A stretch of DNA of 64,000 nucleotides, taken from contig NZ_FNTD01000004.1 of NCBI RefSeq assembly GCF_900104815.1, positions 4,542,501 to 4,606,500 on the forward strand. Reading direction: 5' to 3'. Both the position numbers and the translations under genes were made by a program. Below the pieces are notes generated by a model. The model saw only the letters and a program-made list of their open reading frames with translations. It searched no databases and was not told the DNA's origin. Positions 49,464 to 58,317 of this stretch are shown here, one piece after another (position 1 is the first letter of the stretch; each line of letters begins with the position of its first letter). This DNA is from Streptomyces misionensis (lineage in GTDB: Bacteria; Actinomycetota; Actinomycetes; Streptomycetales; Streptomycetaceae).

Positions 49464-50138
49464 GTGAACGCAGGAGAAACGCGGCGCGTGCCTTGGATCG
49501 TGGGGGTGTCCGGAGCTTCCGGGACTCCCTATGCGGCTGCCGTGCTGCGGGGGCTGCTGGGGGCGGGGGAGGCGGTGGACCTGGTGGTCAGCCGGGCCTC
49601 CCGGCTGACGCTGCTGGACGAGACGGGGATCTCGTTCCGGGACGCCCACTGGCAGGACGACCTGCGGGAATGGCTGGCCCGGGGCGCCGACGGCAAGCCC
49701 GGGACCTTCGATGTGGACCTCTCCGGGGTGCGGTACTGGAACGCGGGCGACCTCGCGGCGGGACCGTCCTCCGGCTCGTACCCGGCGAAGGGCATGCTGA
49801 TCGTGCCCGCCTCCACGGCGTGCGTGGCCGGTGTCGCGCTCGGGCTGTCCAAGGACCTGCTCCAGCGCACCGCGAGCGTCACGTTGAAGGAACGCCGGAC
49901 CCTCGTCGTCGCCGTGCGGGAGACCCCCCTGAACGGCCAGACCCTGCGGCACCTCGTCGCCCTGGACGACGCCGGCGCCTCGGTCGTCCCCGCCTCGCCC
50001 GCCTTCTACGCGGGCGCCACCCACATCCAGGACCTGGTGGACTTCGTCGCCGGGCGGGTGCTGGACGCGGCGGGTGTCGAACACGGCCTGTACCGGCGCT
50101 GGCGCGGCGAGCTGGGCTCCGGTACGACCCAGCAGTAG
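49464..50138 (+). CDS. mqnM: UbiX-family flavin prenyltransferase
   Basis: A 224-residue flavoprotein that makes prenyl-FMN for MqnL. The N-terminal GVSGASGTPYAAAVLRGLL is the UbiX signature; AASTACVAGVALGLSKDLLQRTASVTLKERR and VAVRETPLNGQTLRHL follow the family. A TACGCT element (49452-49457) ends 6 nt before the GTG, suggesting a leaderless promoter separate from mqnL-mqnP. Confidence 0.94.
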   Translation: MNAGETRRVPWIVGVSGASGTPYAAAVLRGLLGAGEAVDLVVSRASRLTLLDETGISFRDAHWQDDLREWLARGADGKPGTFDVDLSGVRYWNAGDLAAGPSSGSYPAKGMLIVPASTACVAGVALGLSKDLLQRTASVTLKERRTLVVAVRETPLNGQTLRHLVALDDAGASVVPASPAFYAGATHIQDLVDFVAGRVLDAAGVEHGLYRRWRGELGSGTTQQ

Positions 50139-50188
50139 CGCTCTACCCCTCATCACTCGAGAACTCTTCAGCGGAAGGCTTCGATCGC

Positions 50189-50644
50189 ATGGACGCGGTG
50201 GACAGGCAGCTCATCCAGGCCCTGAGGGAGAACGGCCGGGCCTCATACGCGGAGCTGGGACGCCTCGTCGGGCTGTCGGGCCCCAGCGTCACCGACCGCA
50301 TCAACCGGCTGGAGGCGGCCGGGGTCATCACCGGTTACCGTGCCACGGTCGACTCGGCCTCCCTCGGCCTCGGTGTCACCGCCCTGATCGGCATCTCGCT
50401 GTCCGACGCCGCCGACCACGAGGACGTGGCGCAGCGGCTGCGGGACCTCAAGGAGATCGAGGACTGCTGGTTCATCGCCGGCGACGACTCCTTCATGCTC
50501 AAGGCGCGGGCGACCGACGTGGACGGCCTGGAGCGGATCATCCGCCGGCTCAGCGGCACCAAGGGCGTGTCCCGCACCCGTACGACGATCGTGCTCTCCA
50601 CCAAGTGGGAGAACCGGGTCGGGGAGCTGCCGGAAGAGGTCTAG
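50189..50644 (+). CDS. Lrp/AsnC-family regulator
   Basis: A 151-residue regulator. The HTH (MDAVDRQLIQALRENGRASYAELGRLVGLSGPSVTDRINRLEAAGVITGY) and the RAM ligand-binding domain (LGVTALIGISLSD, CWFIAGDDSFMLKARA) are clear. It sits between mqnM and mqnE and may tune menaquinone genes or answer to an amino acid; the position is the only evidence. The ATG at 50189 follows GCGGAAGG. Confidence 0.93.
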   Translation: MDAVDRQLIQALRENGRASYAELGRLVGLSGPSVTDRINRLEAAGVITGYRATVDSASLGLGVTALIGISLSDAADHEDVAQRLRDLKEIEDCWFIAGDDSFMLKARATDVDGLERIIRRLSGTKGVSRTRTTIVLSTKWENRVGELPEEV

Positions 50645-50682
50645 GGATACCGTAGGCCGGACTGTCGTAGAAAGGTGTTGGC

Positions 50683-51846
50683 ATGGACGTCGGGCTCAAG
50701 CGCGAGCTGGAGGAGAAGGTCCGTTCCGGTGAGCGGCTGACCCGCGAGGACGGCATCGCGCTGTACGAGTCGGACGATCTGGCCTGGCTCGGCGGCCTGG
50801 CGCACGAGGTGCGCACGCGCAAGAACGGCGACGTCGTGCACTTCAACGTCAACCGGCACCTGAACATGACGAACGTGTGCACGGCCTCCTGCGCGTACTG
50901 CTCCTTCCAGCGCAAGCCGGGGGAGAAGGACGCGTACACGATGCGCATCGAGGAGGCCGTCAGGCTCGCGAAGGCGATGGAGACGGAGAACCTCACCGAG
51001 CTGCACATCGTCAACGGGCTGCACCCGAACCTGCCGTGGCGCTACTACCCGCGGTCGCTGCGCGAGCTGAAGGCGGCCCTGCCGAACGTCTCGCTGAAGG
51101 CGTTCACGGCGACGGAGATCCACCACTTCGAGACGATCTCCGGGCTGTCCGCGTCGGAGATCCTGGACGAGCTGATCGACGCGGGTCTGGAGTCCCTCAC
51201 CGGTGGCGGTGCGGAGATCTTCGACTGGGAGGTCCGTCAGCACATCGTGGACCACAAGACCCACTGGGAGGACTGGTCCCGCATCCACCGGCTGGCGCAC
51301 GAGAAGGGTCTGAAGACCCCGGCCACCATGCTCTACGGCCACATCGAGGAGCCGCGCCACCGCGTCGACCACGTGCTGCGGCTGCGCGAGCTGCAGGACG
51401 AGACGGGCGGCTTCCAGGTCTTCATCCCGCTGCGCTACCAGCACGACTTCGTGGACATGAAGGACGGCAAGATCCGCAACCGCCTCCAGGCGCGGACGAC
51501 GATGGCGACGGGCGCGGAGGCGCTGAAGACCTTCGCGGTCTCCCGGCTGCTGTTCGACAACGTCCCGCACGTCAAGGTCTTCTGGGTCATGCACGGCGTC
51601 CAGACCGCGCAGCTGGCCCTCCAGCACGGCGCGGACGACATGGACGGCTCGGTCGTCGAGTACAAGATCACCCATGACGCGGACAACTACGGCACCCCGA
51701 ACAAGCTGACCCGCGAGGACCTGCTGGACCTCATCCGCGACGCCGGCTTCCGCCCGGTGGAGCGCAACACGCGCTACGAGATCATCCGCGAGTACGACCC
51801 CGCGGACCCGGCCCGCCGGGACGCCCCGCAGCCGATGCGCGTCTGA
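50683..51846 (+). CDS. mqnE: aminofutalosine synthase (radical SAM)
   Basis: A 387-residue radical-SAM enzyme adding the adenosyl group to 3-[(1-carboxyvinyl)oxy]benzoate, giving 6-amino-6-deoxyfutalosine. The iron-sulfur ligands are CTASCAYC (C66, C70, C73). Family segments are NVNRHLNMTNVC, IVNGLHPNLPWRYYP, SLTGGGAEIF and MATGAEALKTFAVSRLLFDN. A hairpin terminator follows. It completes the futalosine-type set here; mqnA, mqnB, mqnC and mqnD are not in this window. Confidence 0.96.
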   Translation: MDVGLKRELEEKVRSGERLTREDGIALYESDDLAWLGGLAHEVRTRKNGDVVHFNVNRHLNMTNVCTASCAYCSFQRKPGEKDAYTMRIEEAVRLAKAMETENLTELHIVNGLHPNLPWRYYPRSLRELKAALPNVSLKAFTATEIHHFETISGLSASEILDELIDAGLESLTGGGAEIFDWEVRQHIVDHKTHWEDWSRIHRLAHEKGLKTPATMLYGHIEEPRHRVDHVLRLRELQDETGGFQVFIPLRYQHDFVDMKDGKIRNRLQARTTMATGAEALKTFAVSRLLFDNVPHVKVFWVMHGVQTAQLALQHGADDMDGSVVEYKITHDADNYGTPNKLTREDLLDLIRDAGFRPVERNTRYEIIREYDPADPARRDAPQPMRV

Positions 51847-51858
51847 CCCTCTTCCCCG

Positions 51859-51884
51859 CCCACCCGCCTTTGCCGGCGGGTGGG
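51859..51884 (+). terminator. hairpin after mqnE
   Basis: A 10-bp perfect stem CCCACCCGCC/GGCGGGTGGG with loop TTTGCC lies 12 bp after the mqnE stop. Confidence 0.75.
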
Positions 51885-51942
51885 TGCCCGTCCGGGCCTC
51901 CGCCCCCTGTTCACCGCTCCCGCCCCCGGGTACCCGGCGGCC

Positions 51943-52593
51943 ATGGCCGGCACGGACGCGCCCGAGGACGCCTACACCGCCGAGCCCTTCCTGCCCGAGC
52001 GCGGCGGGCTGGAGGCGCTGCGGGAGGCGGCGGCCGGATGCCGGGGGTGTCCGCTGCACCTGCACGCGAGCCGGACGGTCTTCGGCGAGGGGAGCGCGGA
52101 CGCCCGGCTGATGCTCGTGGGGGAGCAGCCCGGCGATCAGGAGGACCGGAAGGGGAAGCCCTTCGTCGGCCCCGCGGGCCACCTCCTGGACAGGGCGCTG
52201 GAGGAAGCCGGCCTGGACCCCGCGGACGCGTACGTCACCAACGCGGTCAAGCACTTCAAGTTCACGCGGACCGAACCGCGCAAGCGCAGGATCCACCGCG
52301 CTCCCACGCTCAGGGAGATGACGGCCTGCGCCCCATGGCTGGAAAGGGAGCTGGCGCTGGTCGAGCCCGAGCTGATCGTCGTCCTGGGCGCCACCGCCGG
52401 CAAGGCCCTCCTCGGCTCCTCCTTCCGGGTCGGCCGGGTGCGCGGGACCGTCCTGGAGGAAGAGGTCCACGGCCACCGCGAGCGGCTGGTCCCCACCGTC
52501 CACCCCTCCTCCGTCCTGCGCGCCGAGGACCGCGACACGGCCTACCGGGGCTTCCTCGCCGACCTGAAAGTGGCTGCGCGCGCCCTCGGGTAA
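51943..52593 (+). CDS. udgX: UdgX-type uracil-DNA glycosylase
   Basis: A 216-residue family-4-like uracil-DNA glycosylase. GEQPGDQED is motif A of UdgX, CRGCPLHLHA gives two cluster cysteines, and KRRIHRAP (K114-H118) is the loop unique to UdgX, whose His forms a covalent bond with the abasic site after uracil excision. VPTVHPSSVLR is the C-terminal motif. The ATG at 51943 is preferred; upstream frame is low-complexity. It acts alone in the cytoplasm on uracil in DNA. Confidence 0.9.
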   Translation: MAGTDAPEDAYTAEPFLPERGGLEALREAAAGCRGCPLHLHASRTVFGEGSADARLMLVGEQPGDQEDRKGKPFVGPAGHLLDRALEEAGLDPADAYVTNAVKHFKFTRTEPRKRRIHRAPTLREMTACAPWLERELALVEPELIVVLGATAGKALLGSSFRVGRVRGTVLEEEVHGHRERLVPTVHPSSVLRAEDRDTAYRGFLADLKVAARALG

Positions 52594-52597
52594 TGGA

Positions 52598-52612
52598 TAC
52601 GATCCCCTCGTG
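52598..52612 (+). promoter_or_regulatory. -10 element placed for leaderless GNAT transcript
   Basis: TACGAT (52598-52603) ends 6 nt before the GTG at 52610, so transcription would start at or next to the start codon. No ribosome site is present. Confidence 0.5.
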
Positions 52613-53134
52613 GTCCTTACCTGCACGCTGGAACCCCCCGTCACCCCCGCCCTCCGCGACAGCATCCTCGACCTGTGGACGGACGTCTCCAACGCGGGCG
52701 GCGCCGTCGGCTTCGTGCCGCCGGTCACCCGTGAGCGGGTCCGCCCGGAGCTGGTGCGCCACTTCGTGCAGATGGCCGAGGGCCGCACCCGCCTCCTCGT
52801 GGGCCACGACGAGCACGGCGACCTGGCCGCCGCCGCCTTCCTCGCCCGCTCCGCCGACCCCCTGTCGGCCCACACGCTGGGGCTGTACTCCGTGATGGTG
52901 CACCCCAAGCACCAGGGCAGGGGCTACGGCCGCGCCCTGATGACCGCGGCCGAGAGGGCGGCCCGCGCCACGGACGGCATCGAGGCGGTACGGCTGTCCT
53001 GCCGCGGCGGCCACGGACTGGAGCGGTTCTACTCCTCTCTCGGCTACCGGGAGGTCGGCCGCGTCCCCGGCGCCGTACGGGTCGCGCCGGGCGACGACCG
53101 CGACGAGATCATCATGGTGCTGCCGCTCCGCTGA
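52610..53134 (+). CDS. GNAT-family N-acetyltransferase
   Basis: A 174-residue GNAT protein. Motif A is YSVMVHPKHQGRGYGRALMTAAE (the QGRGYG acetyl-CoA loop), with FYSSLGYREVGRVPG at the C-terminal end typical of the family. The N-terminal half provides the acceptor site. The acceptor is unknown. The gene appears to be transcribed as a leaderless mRNA. Confidence 0.92.
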   Translation: MVLTCTLEPPVTPALRDSILDLWTDVSNAGGAVGFVPPVTRERVRPELVRHFVQMAEGRTRLLVGHDEHGDLAAAAFLARSADPLSAHTLGLYSVMVHPKHQGRGYGRALMTAAERAARATDGIEAVRLSCRGGHGLERFYSSLGYREVGRVPGAVRVAPGDDRDEIIMVLPLR

Positions 53135-53222
53135 CCCGCTCCGCTGACCCCGCTGCATGATCGCCCGCGAGACGTGCTTCACTGGACGATGACCCCTTTT
53201 GGATTCGGACGAGTGGATTGAG

Positions 53223-53522
53223 ATGCTCCGCTACACGCTGATGCGCCTCGGTATCTTCGTGGGCTGCCTCCTGGTCGTCTGGGGAGCCGTCTACGCCGGC
53301 ATCTTCCCGCGCGGTCTGGGCAGCTCCAACGGGCTGTGGATCCTGCTGCTCGCCCTGGTCGTCTCGGCGCCGATCAGCTGGGTGGCGCTGCGGAGGGAGC
53401 GGGACCGGGCCTCGATGCACATCGTCGGCCGGGTCGACCGGATGAAGGCGAACCTGGAGGCGAACCGCACCCAGGAGGACATCGCCGACGACGCCTCGCG
53501 CGCCCAGAGCCAGGTGTCGTAG
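53223..53522 (+). CDS. DUF4229-like small membrane protein
   Basis: A 99-residue protein with two helices (MRLGIFVGCLLVVWGAVYAGIF and GLWILLLALVVSAPISWVAL) and a charged cytoplasmic tail (RRERDRASMHIVGRVDRMKANLEANRTQEDIADDASRAQ). This matches the actinobacterial DUF4229 family in length and layout. The ATG at 53223 follows a GGATTGAG site; an in-frame start at 53199 would add eight acidic residues. No function is known. Confidence 0.82.
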   Translation: MLRYTLMRLGIFVGCLLVVWGAVYAGIFPRGLGSSNGLWILLLALVVSAPISWVALRRERDRASMHIVGRVDRMKANLEANRTQEDIADDASRAQSQVS

Positions 53523-53616
53523 CGCCGGTCCCGGCCGGTCGCGGATCACGCTCCGCCCCGGACCGGGATCGTCGAAGATCACCTGAGCCCGTCACGGGCG
53601 CCTTACGCTTGCCCTC

Positions 53617-54267
53617 ATGGGTGCCGTCAAGACCAAACGGATGCCGAGGGCGGAGCGCGAGCGGCAGATGCTCGACGCCGCCGTCCAGATCATCGGCCGG
53701 CACGGCTACACGGCCGCGTCGATGGACGACATCGCCGAACTGGCGGGTGTCTCCAAGCCGTTGGTCTACCTGTACCTCAATTCCAAGGACGACCTCTTCA
53801 CCGCCTGCATCCGCCGTGAGGCCGCCGCCCTCACCCGGGCGGTGCGCGCGGCGGCGCGTCCGGACCTGCCGGCGGAACGCCAACTCTGGGACGGCGTGCG
53901 GGCGTTCTTCACCTACACCGCCGAGCACCCCGACGGCTGGACCGTCCTCCACCTCCAAGCCCGCACCCACGGCCCGAAGTTCGCCGCCGAGGCCGATGCG
54001 ATGCGCGCGGAGATGGTCACCTTCGTCACCCGGCTGATCGCGTCCGCCGCCCGCGAGTCCCACCTCGCCCGCGACCTGCCGGAGCACGAGGTCGCCGGCC
54101 TCGCCATGGCCCTGATCGGCTCGGCGGAATCCCTGGCCGACTGGGCCAACACCACCGACGGCGTCACCGCCGCGCAGGCCTCCGGCACGCTGATGAACTT
54201 CGCCTGGTCGGGCCTGGGCGACCTCATGGCGGGCCATCGCTGGAGCGCGCCGGACGAGTCGTCCTGA
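53617..54267 (+). CDS. TetR-family regulator, probably of fatty-acid genes
   Basis: A 216-residue TetR protein with a clear HTH (RERQMLDAAVQIIGRHGYTAASMDDIAELAGVSKPLVYLYLNSKDDLFTACI). TACGCT (53604-53609) ends 7 nt before the ATG, so the mRNA may be leaderless. It converges on a MaoC-like gene and lies near an acyl-CoA ligase gene; the divergent region between those two carries a tandem TTAC/GTAA operator that this protein could bind. The ligand would then be an acyl-CoA (inference). Confidence 0.9.
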   Translation: MGAVKTKRMPRAERERQMLDAAVQIIGRHGYTAASMDDIAELAGVSKPLVYLYLNSKDDLFTACIRREAAALTRAVRAAARPDLPAERQLWDGVRAFFTYTAEHPDGWTVLHLQARTHGPKFAAEADAMRAEMVTFVTRLIASAARESHLARDLPEHEVAGLAMALIGSAESLADWANTTDGVTAAQASGTLMNFAWSGLGDLMAGHRWSAPDESS

Positions 54268-54301
54268 TCGCCGTACGGCTCCGTCTTCGCCGGGTGGCCG
54301 C

Positions 54302-55141
54302 CTACGCCGCCCCGCCCGCCCTCCCCGACAGGTGCAACCGCCCCCGCTCGTCCCGCAGTTCGAACCGGTCGCCCTCCGCGCCGTAGCGCACCGTCCCCGG
54401 CAGCGGCACCGGGGAGCGGAAGCGCACGTCGGCCGTGTGCACGTCGCCGTACGCGGCGAGGCACCGCGCGGCGGTCCACATGCCGTGGGCGATCGCGCGC
54501 GGGAAGCCGAACAGGCGGGCGGTGAGCGGGTGCAGGTGGATGGGGTTGCGGTCGCCGGACAGGGCGGCGTAGGCGCGGCCCAGGCCGGCCGGGAGCGGCC
54601 ATTCGGCCAGGACCGGCAGGGGGGCGGGGTCCGGGGGCCCGGCGGGCGCGGGGCCGTGGGCCGTGCGGTGGCGGGCCAGGTAGGTGCTGCGGGACTCCCA
54701 GACCAGGTCCCCGTCCAGCCGGGCTTCCGTCACCACCGTGGCCTGCGTGCCCCGGTGGTGCGGGGACAAGCCGTCGACCCGGACGCCGAGTTCGTACGCG
54801 GCGGTGGCCGGCAGCGCGGCGTGGCGGGTCAGGGTGATCGAGGTGTGGACCAGGCCCAGCAGTGGCAGCGGGAAGTCCCGCGCGCTCAGCAGACGCATGG
54901 TCAGGGGGAAGGCCAGGAGGTGGGGATAGGGGAGGGGGAGGTGTCCGGCCGGTGGCGGGAAGCCGCAGAGGCGGTGGTAGGACGACAGCCGGGACGCGTC
55001 GGCGCGGACGTCCCGCAGGACCAGGCGGGTGCGCGGGTACGACGCCCCCGGGGACGGGCGCTTCACCGGGGACCGCAGCGCGCCCCGCGTCAGCGACCGC
55101 GCCAGGGACGGTGCCTTGCCGAGGACGACGGCCGTCGTCAT
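54302..55141 (-). CDS. MaoC-like hot-dog dehydratase
   Basis: A 279-residue double hot-dog protein. The catalytic MaoC segment YAALSGDRNPIHLHPLTARLFGFPRAIAHGMW contains the Asp/His pair of R-specific enoyl-CoA hydratases. The N-terminal half is a degenerate second hot-dog fold. It likely hydrates an enoyl-CoA or acyl-ACP in fatty-acid or polyketide metabolism. The ATG at 55141 is 30 bp from the tandem operator. Confidence 0.86.
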   Translation of the reverse strand: MTTAVVLGKAPSLARSLTRGALRSPVKRPSPGASYPRTRLVLRDVRADASRLSSYHRLCGFPPPAGHLPLPYPHLLAFPLTMRLLSARDFPLPLLGLVHTSITLTRHAALPATAAYELGVRVDGLSPHHRGTQATVVTEARLDGDLVWESRSTYLARHRTAHGPAPAGPPDPAPLPVLAEWPLPAGLGRAYAALSGDRNPIHLHPLTARLFGFPRAIAHGMWTAARCLAAYGDVHTADVRFRSPVPLPGTVRYGAEGDRFELRDERGRLHLSGRAGGAA

Positions 55142-55170
55142 CAAACCCCCCCGGGGATGGGAACGAATTC

Positions 55171-55200
55171 CTTACCGGACAGTAAGGTTACCGTAGGTAA
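55171..55200. promoter_or_regulatory. tandem TTAC/GTAA operators between MaoC-like and acyl-CoA ligase genes
   Basis: CTTAC-CGGACA-GTAAG (55171-55186) is followed by TTAC-CGTAG-GTAA (55188-55200). Both are inverted repeats of the type bound by TetR regulators of acyl-CoA metabolism. They sit in the divergent promoter region. Confidence 0.6.
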
Positions 55201-55382
55201 GTTGTGCTGGGCCAGTGAGCGGAGGTTGCACATCCCCGTCCCCGGACCATTCCCGAAGCCGCACGAAGCCCTCACAACGGGCCCGTACGATCACTCGCCT
55301 GACCGGCGGTAACCACCCTCAGCTCGTTCGCCGCGCGCTCCGCCGCCGGTGAACGCCTCGCAGCCCGTCCGAGGAGCCGCCC

Positions 55383-57311
55383 GTGTCCACGCCGTCCACC
55401 GCCAACACCCCCGTCTCCGCCGTCGACTACGACGGGCGGCCGGTGCTCGTCGCCCCCGAGACGCGGCGGCTCGACGGGTCCGTGCGGGAAGCGGTCGTGC
55501 CGCCCTTCGCCGCGCCGGTGCAGCGCGGCTCCCTCGCCGACCTGCCGTTCGACAACGCGGCCGCCGACCCGGGCGCCGTCGTGCTCAGCCGCAGGCTCCC
55601 CGAGGGCCGCTGGACCGACCTCACCGCGGCCCGCTTCGCCGCCGAGGTGCTCGCGACCGCCAAGGGGCTGATCGCCGAGGGGCTCGCGCCCGGCGACCGC
55701 ATCGCCATCATGGCCCGCACGACGTACGAGTGGACGCTCCTCGACTTCGCCGCCTGGGCCGCCGGGCTCGTCACCGTCCCCGTCTACCCCACCTCCTCCG
55801 TCTTCCAGACCCGCTGGATCCTGCACGACTCCGGCGCCGTCGCCCTCGTCACCGAGACCGCCCGGCAGGCCTCCGCCCTCGGCCCCGAACTCCAGCACCT
55901 GCCCGACCTCAAGCATCTGTGGGTCATGGAGAAGGGGCATGTGGAGCGGCTTTCCGACGCCGGGGTCCGGGTCCCGGAGGCGGAGGTCGGCGTGCGCCGG
56001 GGCATGCTCGGGCCGGACACCCTCGCCACCCTCGTCTACACCTCCGGCACCACCGGCCGCCCCAAGGGCTGCGCGCTCACCCACGGCAACTTCTTCGCCG
56101 AGGTCGACAACGCCGTCGAACTGCTCTACCCCGTCTTCAAGCAGAAGGACGACGACCCCTCCGTCCTGCTCTTCCTGCCCCTGTCGCACGTCTTCGGGCG
56201 CATGGTGGCCATCGCCTGCCTGCGCGCCCGCGTCCGCCTCGGGCACGCGCCCAGCCTCAAGGCGGACGACCTGCTGCCCGACCTCGCCGCCTTCCGGCCC
56301 ACCTGCCTGCTGACCATCCCCTACATGCTGGAGAAGGTCTTCAACTCGGCCCGCGCCAAGGCCGAGTCCGGTGGGCGCGCCGCCGTCTTCGACCGGGCCG
56401 CCGCCGTGGCCCGCCGCTACGGCGAGGCGCTCCAGGCCCGGCAGAGCGGCAGCGGCGAGGGGCCCGGCCGCGCGCTGCGAACCCAGCGCGGTTTCTACGA
56501 CCCGCTCGTCTACCGCCGCATCCGGGGCGCCATGGGCGGCCGGGTCCGGCACGTCATCTGCGGCGGCTCCCCGCTCGGCCGCCCCCTCGCCGCCTTCTAC
56601 GCGGGCGCCGGGATCGAGATCTACGAGGGGTACGGCCTCACCGAGACGACCGGCGCCACCACCGTCACCCCGCCGCTCAAGCCCCGCCTCGGCACGGTGG
56701 GCTGGCCGCTGCCCGGCACACGCGTGCGGATCGCCGCCGACGGGGAGATCCTCGTCTCCGGCGACCACGTGCTGCGCGGGTACTGGGACCCGCAGGCCGG
56801 CGGAGTCGTCCCCGCGACCCGCGACGGCTGGCTGCACACCGGGGACCTCGGCCGGCTGGACGACGAGGGCTACCTGACCATCACCGGCCGCAAGAAGGAA
56901 CTCCTCATCACGGCGGGCGGCAAGTCGGTGGCGCCCGCGCCGCTGGAGAACTGGCTGCGCCAGCACCCGCTGATCTCCCAGGCGATGCTGGTCGGCGACG
57001 GCCGCCCGTACGTCGCCGCGCTGCTCACCCTCGACACCGAGGGCATCACCCACTGGCGCCGGATGAACGGCAAGCACCCCGTACCGGCGGAACTCATCGC
57101 CGACGACCCGGAGTTGCTGGCGGTCCTGCAACGGGCCGTGGACGACGCCAACCGGCTGGTCTCCCGCCCCGAGTCCATCCGCCGCTTCACCGTCCTCCCG
57201 GTCGACTTCACGGAGGAGGCCGGTCAGCTGACCCCCTCCATGAAGCTCCGGCGCGAGCAGATCCTGCGGGACTTCGAGCGCGAGGTGGCGGGCCTGTATG
57301 CCGGGGCCTGA
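55383..57311 (+). CDS. long-chain acyl-CoA ligase (AMP-forming)
   Basis: A 642-residue ANL-superfamily enzyme activating a fatty acid to acyl-AMP, then acyl-CoA. Motifs are YTSGTTGRPKGCALTH (ATP-binding), YEGYGLTETTGATTV, the hinge region DGWLHTGDLGRLDDEGYLTITGRKKELL and the final catalytic Lys in TPSMKLRR. It resembles FadD15-type ligases. The GTG follows CGAGGAGCC. It is divergent from the MaoC-like gene with shared operators. Chain-length preference is unknown. Confidence 0.93.
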   Translation: MSTPSTANTPVSAVDYDGRPVLVAPETRRLDGSVREAVVPPFAAPVQRGSLADLPFDNAAADPGAVVLSRRLPEGRWTDLTAARFAAEVLATAKGLIAEGLAPGDRIAIMARTTYEWTLLDFAAWAAGLVTVPVYPTSSVFQTRWILHDSGAVALVTETARQASALGPELQHLPDLKHLWVMEKGHVERLSDAGVRVPEAEVGVRRGMLGPDTLATLVYTSGTTGRPKGCALTHGNFFAEVDNAVELLYPVFKQKDDDPSVLLFLPLSHVFGRMVAIACLRARVRLGHAPSLKADDLLPDLAAFRPTCLLTIPYMLEKVFNSARAKAESGGRAAVFDRAAAVARRYGEALQARQSGSGEGPGRALRTQRGFYDPLVYRRIRGAMGGRVRHVICGGSPLGRPLAAFYAGAGIEIYEGYGLTETTGATTVTPPLKPRLGTVGWPLPGTRVRIAADGEILVSGDHVLRGYWDPQAGGVVPATRDGWLHTGDLGRLDDEGYLTITGRKKELLITAGGKSVAPAPLENWLRQHPLISQAMLVGDGRPYVAALLTLDTEGITHWRRMNGKHPVPAELIADDPELLAVLQRAVDDANRLVSRPESIRRFTVLPVDFTEEAGQLTPSMKLRREQILRDFEREVAGLYAGA

Positions 57312-57495
57312 GCCGGAATCTCCGCCAACGCTCCTTTTATCGCGCGTACTTGGCAGGACCTTTGCTGTGTATTGCCGGCAGCCGGTTGCCGGGGGCCAGT
57401 CCGTTGACTGCACACTGACAACAACGGGCGCACGTTCACCCCCACTGGTGGCCACCAGCTACGTCTGCACCGCGAGTTCCGCGAGAAGGAGCAGC

Positions 57496-58254
57496 ATGTC
57501 TGCCACGATCCGCCTCACCGCCGCCACAGCCGTAGCCGCAGCCGTTCTGTCCGCGCTGGCGACCTCCCCCGCGGCCGCCGCCGCCCCGGCCCTGCGCATG
57601 ACCCCGGTCAGCGGTCACCTCACCAGCCACCACCTGGTCGGTGGCATCAGGAACAGCACCAGCTCCAACTGGGCCGGTTACGCCGCGACCGGCACGACGT
57701 TCACCAGCGTCTCCGCGAGCTGGGTGCAGCCGGCGGTCAGTTGCACGAGCGCTACCACGTACTCCTCGTTCTGGGTCGGCATCGACGGCGACGGCAGCAA
57801 CTCCGTGGAGCAGACGGGCACCGAGGCGGACTGCTCCAGCGGCCGGGCGGTCTACTCGTCCTGGTACGAGATGTACCCGGCGTACCCCGTCAACTACAGC
57901 AACACGGTGAGCGCCGGCGACCACTTCACGGCCACGGTCAGCAGAAGCGGCAGCACGTACACGCTCACCCTGTCGGACACCACCAAGGGGTGGACGAAGA
58001 CCACCACCAAGACGCAGAGCGGTCTGTCCAACGCCTCGGCCGAGGTGATCGCCGAGGCGCCGTCCAGCTCCACCGGTGTGCTGCCGCTGTCGAACTTCGG
58101 CACCGCGAACTTCACCAGCGCCACCGCCAACGGCCAGGCGATAGGCAACTTCTCGCCCGACAAGATCAACATGGCGTCGGGCAGCACCACCAAGGCGACC
58201 ACCTCCTCGCTGAGCGGCGGGGAGAGCTTCTCGGTCACCTACAACCACAGCTGA
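57496..58254 (+). CDS. secreted G1-family (eqolisin-like) glutamic endopeptidase
   Basis: A 252-residue secreted protein with a Sec signal peptide (hydrophobic core then ATSPAAAAA). The mature part is an all-beta G1 peptidase: NWAGYAA, SASWVQPAVSC, FWVGIDGDGSNSVEQTGTEADC with candidate catalytic Q106, a Cys pair (C83, C113) and AEVIAEAPSS with candidate catalytic E187. These fit the Gln/Glu dyad of scytalidoglutamic peptidase relatives. The ATG follows GAGAAGGAG. It is probably active at acidic pH outside the cell. Confidence 0.88.
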   Translation: MSATIRLTAATAVAAAVLSALATSPAAAAAPALRMTPVSGHLTSHHLVGGIRNSTSSNWAGYAATGTTFTSVSASWVQPAVSCTSATTYSSFWVGIDGDGSNSVEQTGTEADCSSGRAVYSSWYEMYPAYPVNYSNTVSAGDHFTATVSRSGSTYTLTLSDTTKGWTKTTTKTQSGLSNASAEVIAEAPSSSTGVLPLSNFGTANFTSATANGQAIGNFSPDKINMASGSTTKATTSSLSGGESFSVTYNHS

Positions 58255-58274
58255 GCCGGCCACCGGCCGATCCG

Positions 58275-58317
58275 GCGGGGCGGTCCCGGGCGCTACGGCG
58301 TTCCGGGGCCGCCCCGC
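58275..58317. terminator. 15-bp bidirectional hairpin
   Basis: 58275-58289 pairs with 58303-58317, with one G-U, and is followed by TTT. It lies between the peptidase gene and the converging ATPase gene, partly inside the latter's last codons. Confidence 0.75.
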
